DNA from: Bdellovibrionales bacterium
Lineage (GTDB): Bacteria > Bdellovibrionota > Bacteriovoracia > Bacteriovoracales > Bacteriovoracaceae
NCBI GenBank assembly: GCA_005791855.1
Contig: SXUH01000109.1
Location: forward strand, 1 to 17,690
Reading direction: 5' to 3'
DNA: 17,690 nt
The notes below the pieces were generated by a model. It saw only the letters and a program-made list of their open reading frames with translations. It made no database searches and was not told the origin of the DNA. The position numbers were made by a program, and so were the translations under genes. Within the stretch, counting starts at the first letter, position 1. Every line of letters starts with the position of its first letter. Positions 6,784 to 13,886 of this stretch are shown in pieces.

Positions 6784-7455
6784 ATGAAAAAGCTCATCTT
6801 AGGAACCCTCGCCAGCGCGTTCTTACTCTCCAACGCCAGCGCGGAGATCAAGTCGACGTTCACGAAGGAAGATGTCACTAAGCACGTCTCTTCCTGGTCT
6901 CAGGAAGCCAAGGACGCTACCTCGTTCATGCTAAGTAAGTACGGAACGCCGACGGGTGTCACCGCCGACATGCTGGTGTGGAACAACGTGAAGCCGTTCA
7001 AGCGCTCCATCGTCTACCGGGAGACCGTCGACCACAGCTTCCCGATGCCCCACAAGGATGTGCTCGAGCACTTCATCGACTACAAGGTCACCGACGCCCA
7101 GAAGGTCGAGGACCTCTGGAACTTCGACGGGTCGGTCATGCTAGAGAGAACCAAGGGGGAGATGTCCGCACGGTGTGACAAGGAAGAGGCGAACATCCTC
7201 GCCCTGAACCTCGCGGACCAGATCGTGCAAGGGAAGACCTCGGTGACCGACGCCAGGATGGAATACGGTCGGCAGATCATGGCGATGAAAGAGGGGTCTC
7301 CGAAGGAGCTCACTCAGAAGCTCGTCTTCACACCGGTCCAGACCTCCTCCGGAGACATGGACCAACCGATCATGGATAAGCTCAAGTCCGAAACGACGAA
7401 GCAGGCCCAGGAAGCTCCACTCGAGTCTTCCGAGGATGCGCAGATCGTAGAATAG
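6784..7455 (+). CDS. Secreted conserved protein, unknown function
   Basis: 223 residues. The signal peptide MKKLILGTLASAFLLSNASA is followed by a helical start (KHVSSWSQEAKDATSFML), then YGTPTGVTADMLVWNN and PFKRSIVYRE. Next come HSFPMPHKDVLEHFIDYKV and GEMSARCDKEEANILALNLA. These blocks look like a conserved periplasmic family, but I know no assigned role. The C-terminal 30 residues are polar and low in complexity. ATG at 6784 has AAAGGAGG seven bases upstream. It is divergent from the secreted/CxxC/membrane operon across a 162-base AT-rich region. A strong hairpin terminator follows. Confidence 0.82.
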   Translation: MKKLILGTLASAFLLSNASAEIKSTFTKEDVTKHVSSWSQEAKDATSFMLSKYGTPTGVTADMLVWNNVKPFKRSIVYRETVDHSFPMPHKDVLEHFIDYKVTDAQKVEDLWNFDGSVMLERTKGEMSARCDKEEANILALNLADQIVQGKTSVTDARMEYGRQIMAMKEGSPKELTQKLVFTPVQTSSGDMDQPIMDKLKSETTKQAQEAPLESSEDAQIVE

Positions 7456-7466
7456 AGACGCCTCTC

Positions 7467-7497
7467 GTCCCGACGCGCCTTCAAGGCGCGTCGGGAC
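7467..7497 (+). terminator. Rho-independent terminator after 6784-7455
   Basis: A perfect 13-bp GC-rich stem, GTCCCGACGCGCC (7467-7479) and its complement (7485-7497), closes a TTCAA loop. It starts 11 bases past the stop codon and is followed by a modest T-rich stretch (TGTTCAGAATTCTT). Confidence 0.82.
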
Positions 7498-7519
7498 TGT
7501 TCAGAATTCTTAACCGAAA

Positions 7520-7549
7520 TTCACTTCCCAGGTCCGCTCGAGCTATGCT
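7520..7549 (+). promoter_or_regulatory. Candidate sigma-70 promoter for 7581-8174
   Basis: TTCACT (7520-7525) and TATGCT (7544-7549) are separated by 18 bases, about 30 bases before the start codon. Each hexamer matches the consensus at four of six positions. Confidence 0.45.
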
Positions 7550-7580
7550 TTCCTAAGGAAAAGCTAACCAAGGAAAGAAC

Positions 7581-8174
7581 ATGCGCCTCCTCCTCCCTTT
7601 CTCCCTTCTCTTCTCCTTCACCGCCTTCGCCTCCATCACCTGCGGAGAACAGACCTTCACCTCCAAACCCGTTGTGGTAAGCGGCAAGTTCACCGCCGGG
7701 GTCGTCGCCGAGTGCACCATCCAAGGGCCCTCGGGGAGTGACATCCGCAAGGTGAGCGCGTTCCTCGAATCCGAGATCCGGACCGAAGGAAACATCCTCC
7801 ACAAGGAAGAAGTAGCCGAGGTCCAGGGACTTCCGGGGAAGCTCTTCGACGTCACCATGTTCGTCGACGAAGGAAGCGTCCGGAGCGACATCAAGGTCGG
7901 GTCCGATGACCGGGATCTCCTCATCTACGATTCGAAGTCCAAGAAGGTGAACCTCGACGGCTTCGCTGGCTTCATCGAACAGATCGACGTGAAGATCAAC
8001 CTGGAGAGAACGGAGCAGGACCTCTTCAAGCTCCGCCTGGATAACTTCACCAAAGTCGATAAGCCCCGGCTGGTTCCAACGTCGACCTTCCGGTCCGTCG
8101 CCTTGAAGCAGCACCTCGAGCAACATGAAAAAAAGCTTCGAAGGTTAGCGGAGAAGATCAAGGCCAACCTCTAA
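7581..8174 (+). CDS. Secreted protein, unknown function
   Basis: 197 residues. Signal peptide MRLLLPFSLLFSFTAFA is followed by a beta-rich mature domain with two cysteines (ITCGEQ and AECTIQ), which could form one disulfide. The tail is a basic helix (LEQHEKKLRRLAEKIKANL). ATG at 7581 has AAGGAAAG five bases upstream. It is monocistronic, with a candidate promoter at 7520-7549 and the terminator of the previous gene before it. No family is recognised. Confidence 0.8.
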   Translation: MRLLLPFSLLFSFTAFASITCGEQTFTSKPVVVSGKFTAGVVAECTIQGPSGSDIRKVSAFLESEIRTEGNILHKEEVAEVQGLPGKLFDVTMFVDEGSVRSDIKVGSDDRDLLIYDSKSKKVNLDGFAGFIEQIDVKINLERTEQDLFKLRLDNFTKVDKPRLVPTSTFRSVALKQHLEQHEKKLRRLAEKIKANL

Positions 8175-8183
8175 CACAAGGCG

Positions 8184-8225
8184 GGTAATAATTACCGCTG
8201 GATAATCATGATCTAATTATTATCC
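8184..8225. repeat. Two AT-rich inverted repeats in tandem
   Basis: GGTAAT-A-ATTACC (8184-8196) is immediately followed by GGATAAT (8200-8206) paired with ATTATCC (8219-8225) around a 12-base loop. They sit between the stop at 8174 and the next promoter. They could be weak terminator stems or an operator; no T-run follows. Confidence 0.45.
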
Positions 8226-8254
8226 TTCAAATTAACGCCGCTCGGAGTTATCTT
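8226..8254 (+). promoter_or_regulatory. Candidate promoter for 8288-9805
   Basis: TTCAAA (8226-8231), a 17-base spacer and TATCTT (8249-8254) lie 34 bases before the ATG. The same TTCAAA -35 with a 17-base spacer recurs ahead of the gene at 11129. Confidence 0.4.
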
Positions 8255-8287
8255 GCCCCCCGTCACACAACCACTAAGGGGTAAAAA

Positions 8288-9805
8288 ATGAAAACTCTAG
8301 TCCTATTACTAACCATGCTTCCGCTCGGGGCCCTGGCCCAGAGACAGCACGAGTGCTACCGGCCGGGCACCATGCTCTCCCGAGACTACGTCGGCGTCTC
8401 CGGCGACAGCGTTTCCAATGCGTTCAACCGCAGCGGCGACCAGAACATCCCGAGCACCGCCACGCTCTCCGGCGTGCTCACCACCAAGACTTTCCGGAAC
8501 TACCGGGAAACTCACTGCGTGACCCGCCAGCACAGCTACCAGGAAAACGTCTGCCACGACGTGGACCTCGACCGGGCCATCGGCCGCGGGAATGACAATT
8601 TCCGATCCATCTTCAACCTCAACGTCACGCTCCTGAAGCGCGCCGAGACCTTCGCCCAGACCGTGAGCTACGGCTCCGGCAGGCCTTCGGCCGAGCGGCT
8701 CGACCTCGCGACGAACATCGTGAAGAACCTCACCCGCCTCGCCGCCACCTCGGCGATCCCGCGCTCCTGGACCGAGTTCTCCGACATGCTCAAGAAGGTC
8801 ATGGAGGAGGGCTTCATCACCCTCGCGGAGTTCGAAGACATCACCAAGGTCAACGTCGAGAAGAATAAGAAGAGCCTCGGCTTCACCCCGATGGACGGCG
8901 TGACCTTCTCCGAAGGCAAGGGCAACGGGAAGCTCCGGCGGATCTTCGACCTCGGCAACTCCGCCCAGGCCCGGGCCGGCATGATCAAGTCCCTCCTCGT
9001 GGGGATCAACGCCCAGACCGCGACCGTCTTCAGCACGTCGTTCATCGACTTCGCCGGATCGAACGGGATCCCGGAGACCTGGAACCAGTTCGTCCTCATG
9101 GTGAAGCACGCCCTCACCAAGGGCCTCATCTCCGAGTCGGTCTTCACCGCCGTCACCGCGACCTACGAGAAGGAGAACCGCCGGAACATGGGCTTCGAGC
9201 TCTCCGCCACCCTGTGCAAGGTCGAGACCCGCACCCAGGACGTGAACGTCATCGAGACCCAGAGCTCCCGCGAGTTCATCCAGTCCGTGTCGCGGAACTA
9301 CCACGTGAACGTGTACAACGCTCCCCTGCTCTCCGGCGAGAAGGAGACCCTCACCGTGATGTTCGATGGCCTCGCCCCGGTCACGGTCAACTACACGAAC
9401 ACCTTCAACACCTACCGCATCGTCTCCTCCACCATGGACGGGGACGTGGAGAAGGTCCAGCTCGAAGGAGCTCGCAAGCGCGTGACTCCGAACAACACCA
9501 TCGTCGCCCAGCTGGTCCGGGACGGGAAGTTCGTCAACGTCAATCTCCAGCAGCCGGACTTCAACGCGAAGGTCGGGGGCCGGGTGGTCGTCCAGGTGAA
9601 GTACTACGAGAAGATCACGCTCTGGCCTGACCGGCACGTCTACACAGACGCCTACCTCATCACCGGTCCGCAGATGATGAGCTTCAAGCCGAGAGTCGCC
9701 CTCTCGAAACCGAACCGCAAGGCCAGCGCCGAAGTCTCGGTCCAGATCCAGGGCAGTCCGTACTATAACGAGAACTTTTCGACGGTGAAGACCGTCGAAC
9801 AGTAG
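8288..9805 (+). CDS. Large secreted protein with duplicated helical domain
   Basis: 505 residues. Signal peptide MKTLVLLLTMLPLGALA. The N-terminal part (20-95) carries cysteines at 23, 77 and 89. Residues 157-199 and 261-303 are an internal duplication spaced 104 residues apart: IPRSW-x2-F-x2-M and IPETW-x2-F-x2-M, each ending in GF, with about 13 of 43 positions identical. The C-terminal third (about 315-505) is beta-rich with NYTNTFNTYRIVSSTM and VVVQVKYYEKI, consistent with an Ig-like or beta-sandwich domain. ATG at 8288 has AAGGGGT as SD. It is monocistronic, with its own promoter candidate and a strong terminator. It is the longest exported protein in the window. Function is unknown. Confidence 0.83.
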   Translation: MKTLVLLLTMLPLGALAQRQHECYRPGTMLSRDYVGVSGDSVSNAFNRSGDQNIPSTATLSGVLTTKTFRNYRETHCVTRQHSYQENVCHDVDLDRAIGRGNDNFRSIFNLNVTLLKRAETFAQTVSYGSGRPSAERLDLATNIVKNLTRLAATSAIPRSWTEFSDMLKKVMEEGFITLAEFEDITKVNVEKNKKSLGFTPMDGVTFSEGKGNGKLRRIFDLGNSAQARAGMIKSLLVGINAQTATVFSTSFIDFAGSNGIPETWNQFVLMVKHALTKGLISESVFTAVTATYEKENRRNMGFELSATLCKVETRTQDVNVIETQSSREFIQSVSRNYHVNVYNAPLLSGEKETLTVMFDGLAPVTVNYTNTFNTYRIVSSTMDGDVEKVQLEGARKRVTPNNTIVAQLVRDGKFVNVNLQQPDFNAKVGGRVVVQVKYYEKITLWPDRHVYTDAYLITGPQMMSFKPRVALSKPNRKASAEVSVQIQGSPYYNENFSTVKTVEQ

Positions 9806-9819
9806 GGTTGAGTGATAGG

Positions 9820-9856
9820 GCAGTGCCCGGGCTTCGGCCCGGGCACTGCTTTATAT
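9820..9856 (+). terminator. Strong UUCG-loop terminator after 8288-9805
   Basis: A perfect 13-bp stem, GCAGTGCCCGGGC and its complement, closes a TTCG tetraloop (9833-9836). It is followed by TTTATAT. It begins 14 bases after the TAG stop and is the clearest terminator in the window. Confidence 0.92.
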
Positions 9857-9909
9857 CCGTCCCCGGCTCCTCGGAAGGCTCCGGCGAGCATGAAAAAATT
9901 TCAACTGGG

Positions 9910-9937
9910 TTGCTCCGCCCCTGGGCTCGTCTATAAT
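9910..9937 (+). promoter_or_regulatory. Promoter with consensus TATAAT six bases from the start codon
   Basis: TTGCTC (9910-9915), a 16-base spacer and a perfect TATAAT (9932-9937) are followed by only six bases before ATG 9944. Transcription would begin at or next to the A of the ATG, giving a leaderless mRNA. No SD exists between. Confidence 0.65.
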
Positions 9938-9943
9938 CCCCGC

Positions 9944-11008
9944 ATGAAACATACCATCCTCTCCCTGCTCCTCGCTCTCCTCTCCCCTGCGTTCGCCGGC
10001 GTCGGTGGCCACGGCGGCGGGGGTCTGATTAAAGTCGAGCAAGCGAGTTCTCCGACGGAGGTCCTCCTCCTCGATCTCTGGGAGGGAGCCACCGAGCAGA
10101 ATCTCGTGATCCCCCAGGCCGATGCTCCGGTTGAGCAGCAGGCGCTGAGGGCCATAGAAAAGCTTACCTTCTTCCATCCGGTTCTGGGGAAGGACCTCTC
10201 CCTCGCCTACGAGCACGTGAAGACCCGGGTCAAGTGGGTCACCGGGAGGGCCCTGACGCCACCGGGAGACACGACGAGAGATTACCTGGAAGAGGGCTAC
10301 TACCTCGTCGGCGTCGCGAACTACAACGACGCCACCGACACGCTTGAGGTGAGCCAGAAGTACTTCCGGCTGATGAGCCCGACCCACCAGGCAGCCCTCT
10401 ACGTCCACGAAGCCCTCTACCTCGTCCTCCGGACCTCCGGGACGGTGACCGACTCGAGACTCGTTCGAAGCCTGGTTGCCCGGGCGTTCTCCACCGAGCC
10501 GCTGCACCCGGTGTTCACCTCTCTGGAATCGTCCGTGCTCTGCGGTTCGGAAGACGGGCAAAACGTGGGCGTCCTGTCCGTCGAGGGCCCGGCGGTTGAG
10601 TTCAAGGTGGTCCGGCTCAACAAACACTACCTCACCAGACCCCTCTCGTTCCTCGCAACTGGCCCCGCGCTGGGACGCCTCGCGGAGAACATGAACTCCC
10701 CCACCTCTCCCCAGTCGCCACTCCTCCGGAGCCTCCGGGCCACAAACTTCGTGGAAGCCACTCATAAGCCCGCGGGCCTCCGGTACTCGGTTCACCGACT
10801 CCGGGTAGACGCCCACGGCGTCTCCTACGAACCGGCGAACCACTTCTGGGTCTACTCGAGGGATGCCGTCGAGCTAGGCCAGGCCTTCGGACCTCGCTTC
10901 GTCGCGAAGAAGGGCGCTCGGGGGAAGTGGTTCCTCACACTGGACTTCAGCTTCCGCCTCCCGGACCACAGGGACGTCCTGCGCTTCTCTTGCCTTCCGC
11001 TCAGGTAG
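9944..11008 (+). CDS. Secreted protein with HExxY motif, unknown function
   Basis: 354 residues from ATG 9944, which starts the signal peptide MKHTILSLLLALLSPAFA. The longer frame to 9812 would run through the preceding terminator and put the signal peptide internally. The mature N-terminus is glycine-rich (GVGGHGGGGL). Around residues 150-180 is QAALYVHEALYLVLRTSG, then DSRLVRSLVARAFS. The HEALY helix (H155, E156, Y159) resembles the first half of a zinc-protease HExxH but lacks the second His. I have an impression of similar vHEalY/SRxVR segments in secreted Bdellovibrio-type proteins of unknown role. The C-terminal 130 residues are mixed beta. No SD: leaderless expression is likely. Confidence 0.8.
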   Translation: MKHTILSLLLALLSPAFAGVGGHGGGGLIKVEQASSPTEVLLLDLWEGATEQNLVIPQADAPVEQQALRAIEKLTFFHPVLGKDLSLAYEHVKTRVKWVTGRALTPPGDTTRDYLEEGYYLVGVANYNDATDTLEVSQKYFRLMSPTHQAALYVHEALYLVLRTSGTVTDSRLVRSLVARAFSTEPLHPVFTSLESSVLCGSEDGQNVGVLSVEGPAVEFKVVRLNKHYLTRPLSFLATGPALGRLAENMNSPTSPQSPLLRSLRATNFVEATHKPAGLRYSVHRLRVDAHGVSYEPANHFWVYSRDAVELGQAFGPRFVAKKGARGKWFLTLDFSFRLPDHRDVLRFSCLPLR

Positions 11009-11052
11009 TCGGGTGTAGCAAATAAGCTTCCACGACTTCTTTTCCCACAGCC

Positions 11053-11081
11053 TTCAAATGCCGTCGGTCCCCGGTTAGGTT
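11053..11081 (+). promoter_or_regulatory. Candidate promoter for 11129-11876 pair
   Basis: TTCAAA (11053-11058), a 17-base spacer and TAGGTT (11076-11081) precede the gene by 47 bases. The -10 is weak, but the -35 and spacing equal those ahead of 8288. Confidence 0.35.
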
Positions 11082-11091
11082 CTCCGCAATT

Positions 11092-11107
11092 GACGTCGCA
11101 AGACGTC
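11092..11107 (+). promoter_or_regulatory. 5'-UTR hairpin with GNRA-type GCAA loop
   Basis: GACGTC-GCAA-GACGTC forms a six-pair stem with a GCAA tetraloop, placed just ahead of the SD (AGGAG at 11118-11122) of the gene at 11129. It may tune translation or mRNA stability, or be incidental. Confidence 0.35.
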
Positions 11108-11128
11108 TCTAACTAACAGGAGTGACCT

Positions 11129-11575
11129 ATGAACTTGAAGATCTTTTCCCTCGCCGCAGTCCTTCTCACCACTGTCGCCGGAGCGACCCCGGACCCGCTC
11201 CCGACCTACCGCCACTGCGGGCCCCAGTCCATCCGCACCGAAGCCCTGGCGGTGACCGGCGCCTGCATCGGTTCCCTCGCCCGCTACGGGGAGGTCGTGA
11301 GCTTCTTCCTCAACGACTCGAGCGTCGTCGTCTATAAGGTCGAGAAGCTCCGGGTCCTGAACCAACAGGGCACGGCCCTCGTCTCCCAGCTCGACCTCTC
11401 CTTCGTCGGTGCGGTCCGGGACGGCCACATGGATTTCTACCGGCAGCGGGAACGGATCCGCGCAACCCTGCTCCTCAAATCCGATGTCGTCCGGGGTCCT
11501 TCGGAGCTCACCGGCGTCCTCCCGGGTAACTTCCGGGTCCACGTCAGAAACTTCGGCAAGCCGAGTTCGCGGTAA
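11129..11575 (+). CDS. Small secreted protein, unknown function
   Basis: 148 residues. Signal peptide MNLKIFSLAAVLLTTVAGA, then a beta-rich domain with two cysteines (YRHCGPQ, GACIGS). Alternating strands such as EVVSFFLNDSSVVVYKVEKL, HMDFYRQRERIRATLLLKS and GNFRVHVRNFG follow. ATG at 11129 has AGGAGTG as SD. A second small secreted gene follows after 16 bases, so the two form an operon. No family is recognised. Confidence 0.8.
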   Translation: MNLKIFSLAAVLLTTVAGATPDPLPTYRHCGPQSIRTEALAVTGACIGSLARYGEVVSFFLNDSSVVVYKVEKLRVLNQQGTALVSQLDLSFVGAVRDGHMDFYRQRERIRATLLLKSDVVRGPSELTGVLPGNFRVHVRNFGKPSSR

Positions 11576-11591
11576 GGACGGGGAGGATCAA

Positions 11592-11876
11592 ATGAGAAAA
11601 CGCATCTTCACCCTCATCGCCCTCGGCGTCCTCTCCTCCGGCGGCTCGACCGCTGCCTGCTGGGAGGAGGGGGCGAGGTCCACCGGCGCCAGCTACCAGC
11701 GTTCCTTCCAGGTAGCCGAGCAGAGTGCGCAGCGGTTCTGCCGCGGCAAGGGAGGCTGGAGCCAGGGAACGGTGGACTCTACCTACGTGACGAGGCGACC
11801 GACTCCGGGGGAGCTCCTCGATCCGCGGGTGACCTTCTACGAGGTGACCGTCTGGGTCCGCTGTTGTCGAGACTAG
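11592..11876 (+). CDS. Small secreted four-cysteine protein, unknown function
   Basis: 94 residues from ATG 11592, chosen because GGGAGGATCAA precedes it and it opens a signal peptide (MRKRIFTLIALGVLSSGGSTAA). A longer frame to 11409 would overlap the previous gene and bury the signal. Four cysteines: ACWEE, RFCRG and the vicinal pair RCCRD at the C-terminus, which allow two disulfides. The mature domain ends in the strand VTFYEVTVWV. It is co-transcribed with 11129-11575. Function is unknown. Confidence 0.75.
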   Translation: MRKRIFTLIALGVLSSGGSTAACWEEGARSTGASYQRSFQVAEQSAQRFCRGKGGWSQGTVDSTYVTRRPTPGELLDPRVTFYEVTVWVRCCRD

Positions 11877-11885
11877 TCCGGGCTG

Positions 11886-11927
11886 CCCCGGGAATGATCC
11901 ACGGACCTTCCCGGGGACCCGGTCCCC
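11886..11927 (+). terminator. Overlapping GC hairpins after the 11129-11876 operon
   Basis: CCCCGGGAA (11886-11894) pairs perfectly with TTCCCGGGG (11908-11916). GGGGACC (11913-11919) can instead pair with GGTCCCC (11921-11927). The two stems share bases and exclude each other. Only a distant T-run (AGTTTCATT) follows, so termination is probable but not textbook. Confidence 0.5.
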
Positions 11928-11941
11928 GTATCCCAGTTTCA

Positions 11942-11970
11942 TTGCTTCTGAAAAGTCCTTAAAGTAAACT
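11942..11970 (+). promoter_or_regulatory. Promoter placing the transcription start at the regulator's ATG
   Basis: TTGCTT (11942-11947), a 17-base spacer and TAAACT (11965-11970) are followed by seven bases and then ATG 11978. No clear SD occurs, so a leaderless transcript is expected. Confidence 0.5.
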
Positions 11971-11977
11971 AGGTACC

Positions 11978-12778
11978 ATGAGTAAAGCCGAACCGTTCTA
12001 CCAAAAATACCTGAAGAAAGAACTCGCCCGGAGGATGAAGGCGAACCCGAGCTATTCCCTCCGGGCCCTCGCGCGGGCCCTCTCGGTGGACGCGACGGCC
12101 CTCAGCCGGATCATCCGGGGCCAGCAGGTGCCCTCGGCGAAGCTCGCCGCCAAGCTCATCAACGCCCTCAATGCCTCGGCCGAGGAACGGGAGAAGTTCC
12201 TCGCCTCCATCGCCAGGACGCAGAACAAGCGGGACCTCACCCGGCGGAGCCCCGTCTGGAACACCATCGTCGACCGGGCGGCCCTGAAGGACACGAAGGA
12301 CCTCGACTCCGAACTCTACCGCGTGATCGGCGAATGGTACCACATGGCGATCCTCGTCCTGACTCAGGAGAAGGGGTTCCAGCGGAGCCCTCGATGGATC
12401 GCCGAGCAGCTCGGCATCTCCGAGCCGGACGCGAAGCTCGCGGTCGACCGGCTCCTCCAGCTCCACCTCCTCGAGGAAAAGGACGAGACCCTGGTCATGA
12501 CCATGGACCACATGACGTCGGCGAACAAGGAGGAGTCCACGGCCGCCCACCGCCGGAACCAGCGCCAGTTCCTCGAGAAGGCCATCGAGTCGCTCGAGAA
12601 CGATCCGATCCGGGAGCGGAGCCACACCTCGATGACCATGGCGATCTCGCTCGACAAGCTCGACGCGGCCAAGCAGCTCATCGAAGACTTCTCCACGTCC
12701 CTCTGCGAACTCCTCGAGACGGGGGAGCAGGCGAGGGTCTATAACCTGAGCATCGCCCTCTTCCCGCTGCAGAAGTAA
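11978..12778 (+). CDS. TIGR02147/DUF4423-family transcriptional regulator
   Basis: 266 residues, cytoplasmic. It opens with EPFYQKYLKKELARRMKANPSYSLRALARALSVDATALSRIIRG. This is the family's N-terminal 'F..YL...L..R...NP.yS.RaLAr.lg' block with a helix-turn-helix at about 26-48. A linker follows, then the DUF4423 domain (about 95-266), including EWYHMAILVLT, RWIAEQLGISEPDAKLAVDRLLQLHLLE (a second winged-helix-like segment) and the closing ARVYNLSIALFPLQK. Such proteins are presumed DNA-binding regulators; their targets are unknown. The gene stands alone, with its stop two bases from that of a convergent secreted gene. It could control nearby secreted genes (inference). The start at 11978 lacks an SD. 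Confidence 0.9.
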   Translation: MSKAEPFYQKYLKKELARRMKANPSYSLRALARALSVDATALSRIIRGQQVPSAKLAAKLINALNASAEEREKFLASIARTQNKRDLTRRSPVWNTIVDRAALKDTKDLDSELYRVIGEWYHMAILVLTQEKGFQRSPRWIAEQLGISEPDAKLAVDRLLQLHLLEEKDETLVMTMDHMTSANKEESTAAHRRNQRQFLEKAIESLENDPIRERSHTSMTMAISLDKLDAAKQLIEDFSTSLCELLETGEQARVYNLSIALFPLQK

Positions 12779-12780
12779 CC

Positions 12781-13197
12781 CTAGCGGGCGAGGCACTCGG
12801 TGTAGTACCGAACTCCGGTCCGCCAGTCGACCACGTGACTGGTGAGCGCCCCGCCGGACTGCTGCAGTTCCCTTTCGGTGTAGTAGAGAAAGAGATCGAA
12901 CGTCCAATCCCGATCGCCGAAGGTCGCCTCTATCGCGTGCTGGGTGACCTGCGCCCGTCCCGGAAGCCGGAAGCCCTTGGCCTCGAGGACGGCTCGCCCG
13001 CGGTCGTCGAAGAGGGCTAGGCGGATGCCCGCCGTGATCGTCCGGAGAGGTCCCCGGTTCGAAGAGTCCTGTTCGAAGAAGCGCCCCTCGATCACCGCGG
13101 TCGGAACCCCTCTGAGGCTCCGGGGCTTACAGTCGAAGGCCTGCGCCGAGAGGGAGAGAGACGAGACGAACTGGAGGATGACGAATTTCTTAAGCAT
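12781..13197 (-). CDS. Small secreted protein, unknown function
   Basis: 138 residues. Signal peptide MLKKFVILQFVSSLSLSAQA, then a beta-rich domain with cysteines near each end (FDCKPR and TECLAR) that could bridge the termini. Strands include IRLALFDDRGRAVLEAKGF and WTFDLFLYYTE. ATG at 13197 has AAAGGA about eight bases upstream. A candidate promoter on the minus strand is TTGCGA, 18 bases, TAGAAA. It is divergent from 13377-13811, another secreted orphan. Function is unknown. Confidence 0.8.
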   Translation of the reverse strand: MLKKFVILQFVSSLSLSAQAFDCKPRSLRGVPTAVIEGRFFEQDSSNRGPLRTITAGIRLALFDDRGRAVLEAKGFRLPGRAQVTQHAIEATFGDRDWTFDLFLYYTERELQQSGGALTSHVVDWRTGVRYYTECLAR

Positions 13198-13376
13198 ACG
13201 ATGTCCTTTGGTGAAGGGTTTCTACATGGGACAGCTTTCTAATCCAGCGGGAGCCCGCCTCGCAACCGGGGTCGCTGCAAAGTGTGGTTCCTTATCTTCC
13301 ACGTAAAAGTTTTGCCAGTTCCTTCCCGGAGCCGGGGTGATCGGGTAGCGTCGGAGTCACCACGAAAGGAGCCCAC

Positions 13377-13811
13377 ATGAACTGGAAGATTCTCGCATCC
13401 ATCGTCGCCCTCGCCGTCGCAACTCTCGCGGGCACCGAGACCGCCGTAGCCCAGGAGCCCGCCCTGGACGTCACGAAGTCCGTGAAGGACCTCGGCTGCG
13501 TGGTCCTAGAGAACGGAGACAATTCGATCCGATACCGGCTGCGGTTTGCCCAACGGAACCCCGGGGACACCGGCCAGGTCCGCTACCTCGTCGTGACCTG
13601 GGGGACGTTGTTCGGATCGAAGTCCCGCGCCCACCTCCTAGCTTCGGTCCTCTACCTTCAGTCCTCTCGGACCTTCCGAGTGACCTTCGAAACCAGTCGG
13701 GGCCAGGGTGCCCTGGAGTTCAAGAACCAGGCTCCGGGAGTCATCACCGACCCTACCCTCTTCCGAACTCCGGTGCGAGCGGATCGCTGCGACGTCCTTG
13801 GGACCTGGTGA
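13377..13811 (+). CDS. Small secreted protein, unknown function
   Basis: 144 residues. The signal peptide spans about residues 1-25 (MNWKILASIVALAVATLAG to AVAQ). Two cysteines (LGCVVL, DRCDVL) lie near the ends of the mature domain, as in the divergent 138-residue protein. Strands include SIRYRLRFAQRN, QVRYLVVTWGTLF and RTFRVTFETS. ATG at 13377 has AAAGGAG as SD. Overall layout (size, two terminal cysteines, all-beta pattern) suggests a fold shared with neighbours, but sequence similarity is not evident by eye. Function is unknown. Confidence 0.78.
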   Translation: MNWKILASIVALAVATLAGTETAVAQEPALDVTKSVKDLGCVVLENGDNSIRYRLRFAQRNPGDTGQVRYLVVTWGTLFGSKSRAHLLASVLYLQSSRTFRVTFETSRGQGALEFKNQAPGVITDPTLFRTPVRADRCDVLGTW

Positions 13812-13886
13812 GACACCGGTTCACCTCCGGAGCCCCGGACCAGTGTAAAGTTTTCACCCCAGTCCCGGGCGACGGTCGTTCTAGGA

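Noticed and set aside
8309..9637. Minus-strand 442-codon open frame
   Set aside because: It lies opposite the 505-residue secreted protein gene. Its product is a skewed Val/Glu/Asp/Gly/His mix typical of antisense GC-rich DNA, with no domain or SD.
11007..11041. Possible terminator after 9944-11008
   Set aside because: Only a five-pair stem (AGTCG/CGACT) with a large loop before TTCTTTT; too weak to list as a feature.
11969..12907. Minus-strand 312-codon open frame
   Set aside because: It overlaps the whole TIGR02147 regulator in antisense and part of the next gene, with no recognisable domain.
13842..13871. Sigma-28 (flagellar) promoter ahead of the repeat protein
   Set aside because: TAAAGTTT matches the -35, but the sequence at the right spacing (CCGGGCGA) matches GCCGATAA poorly.
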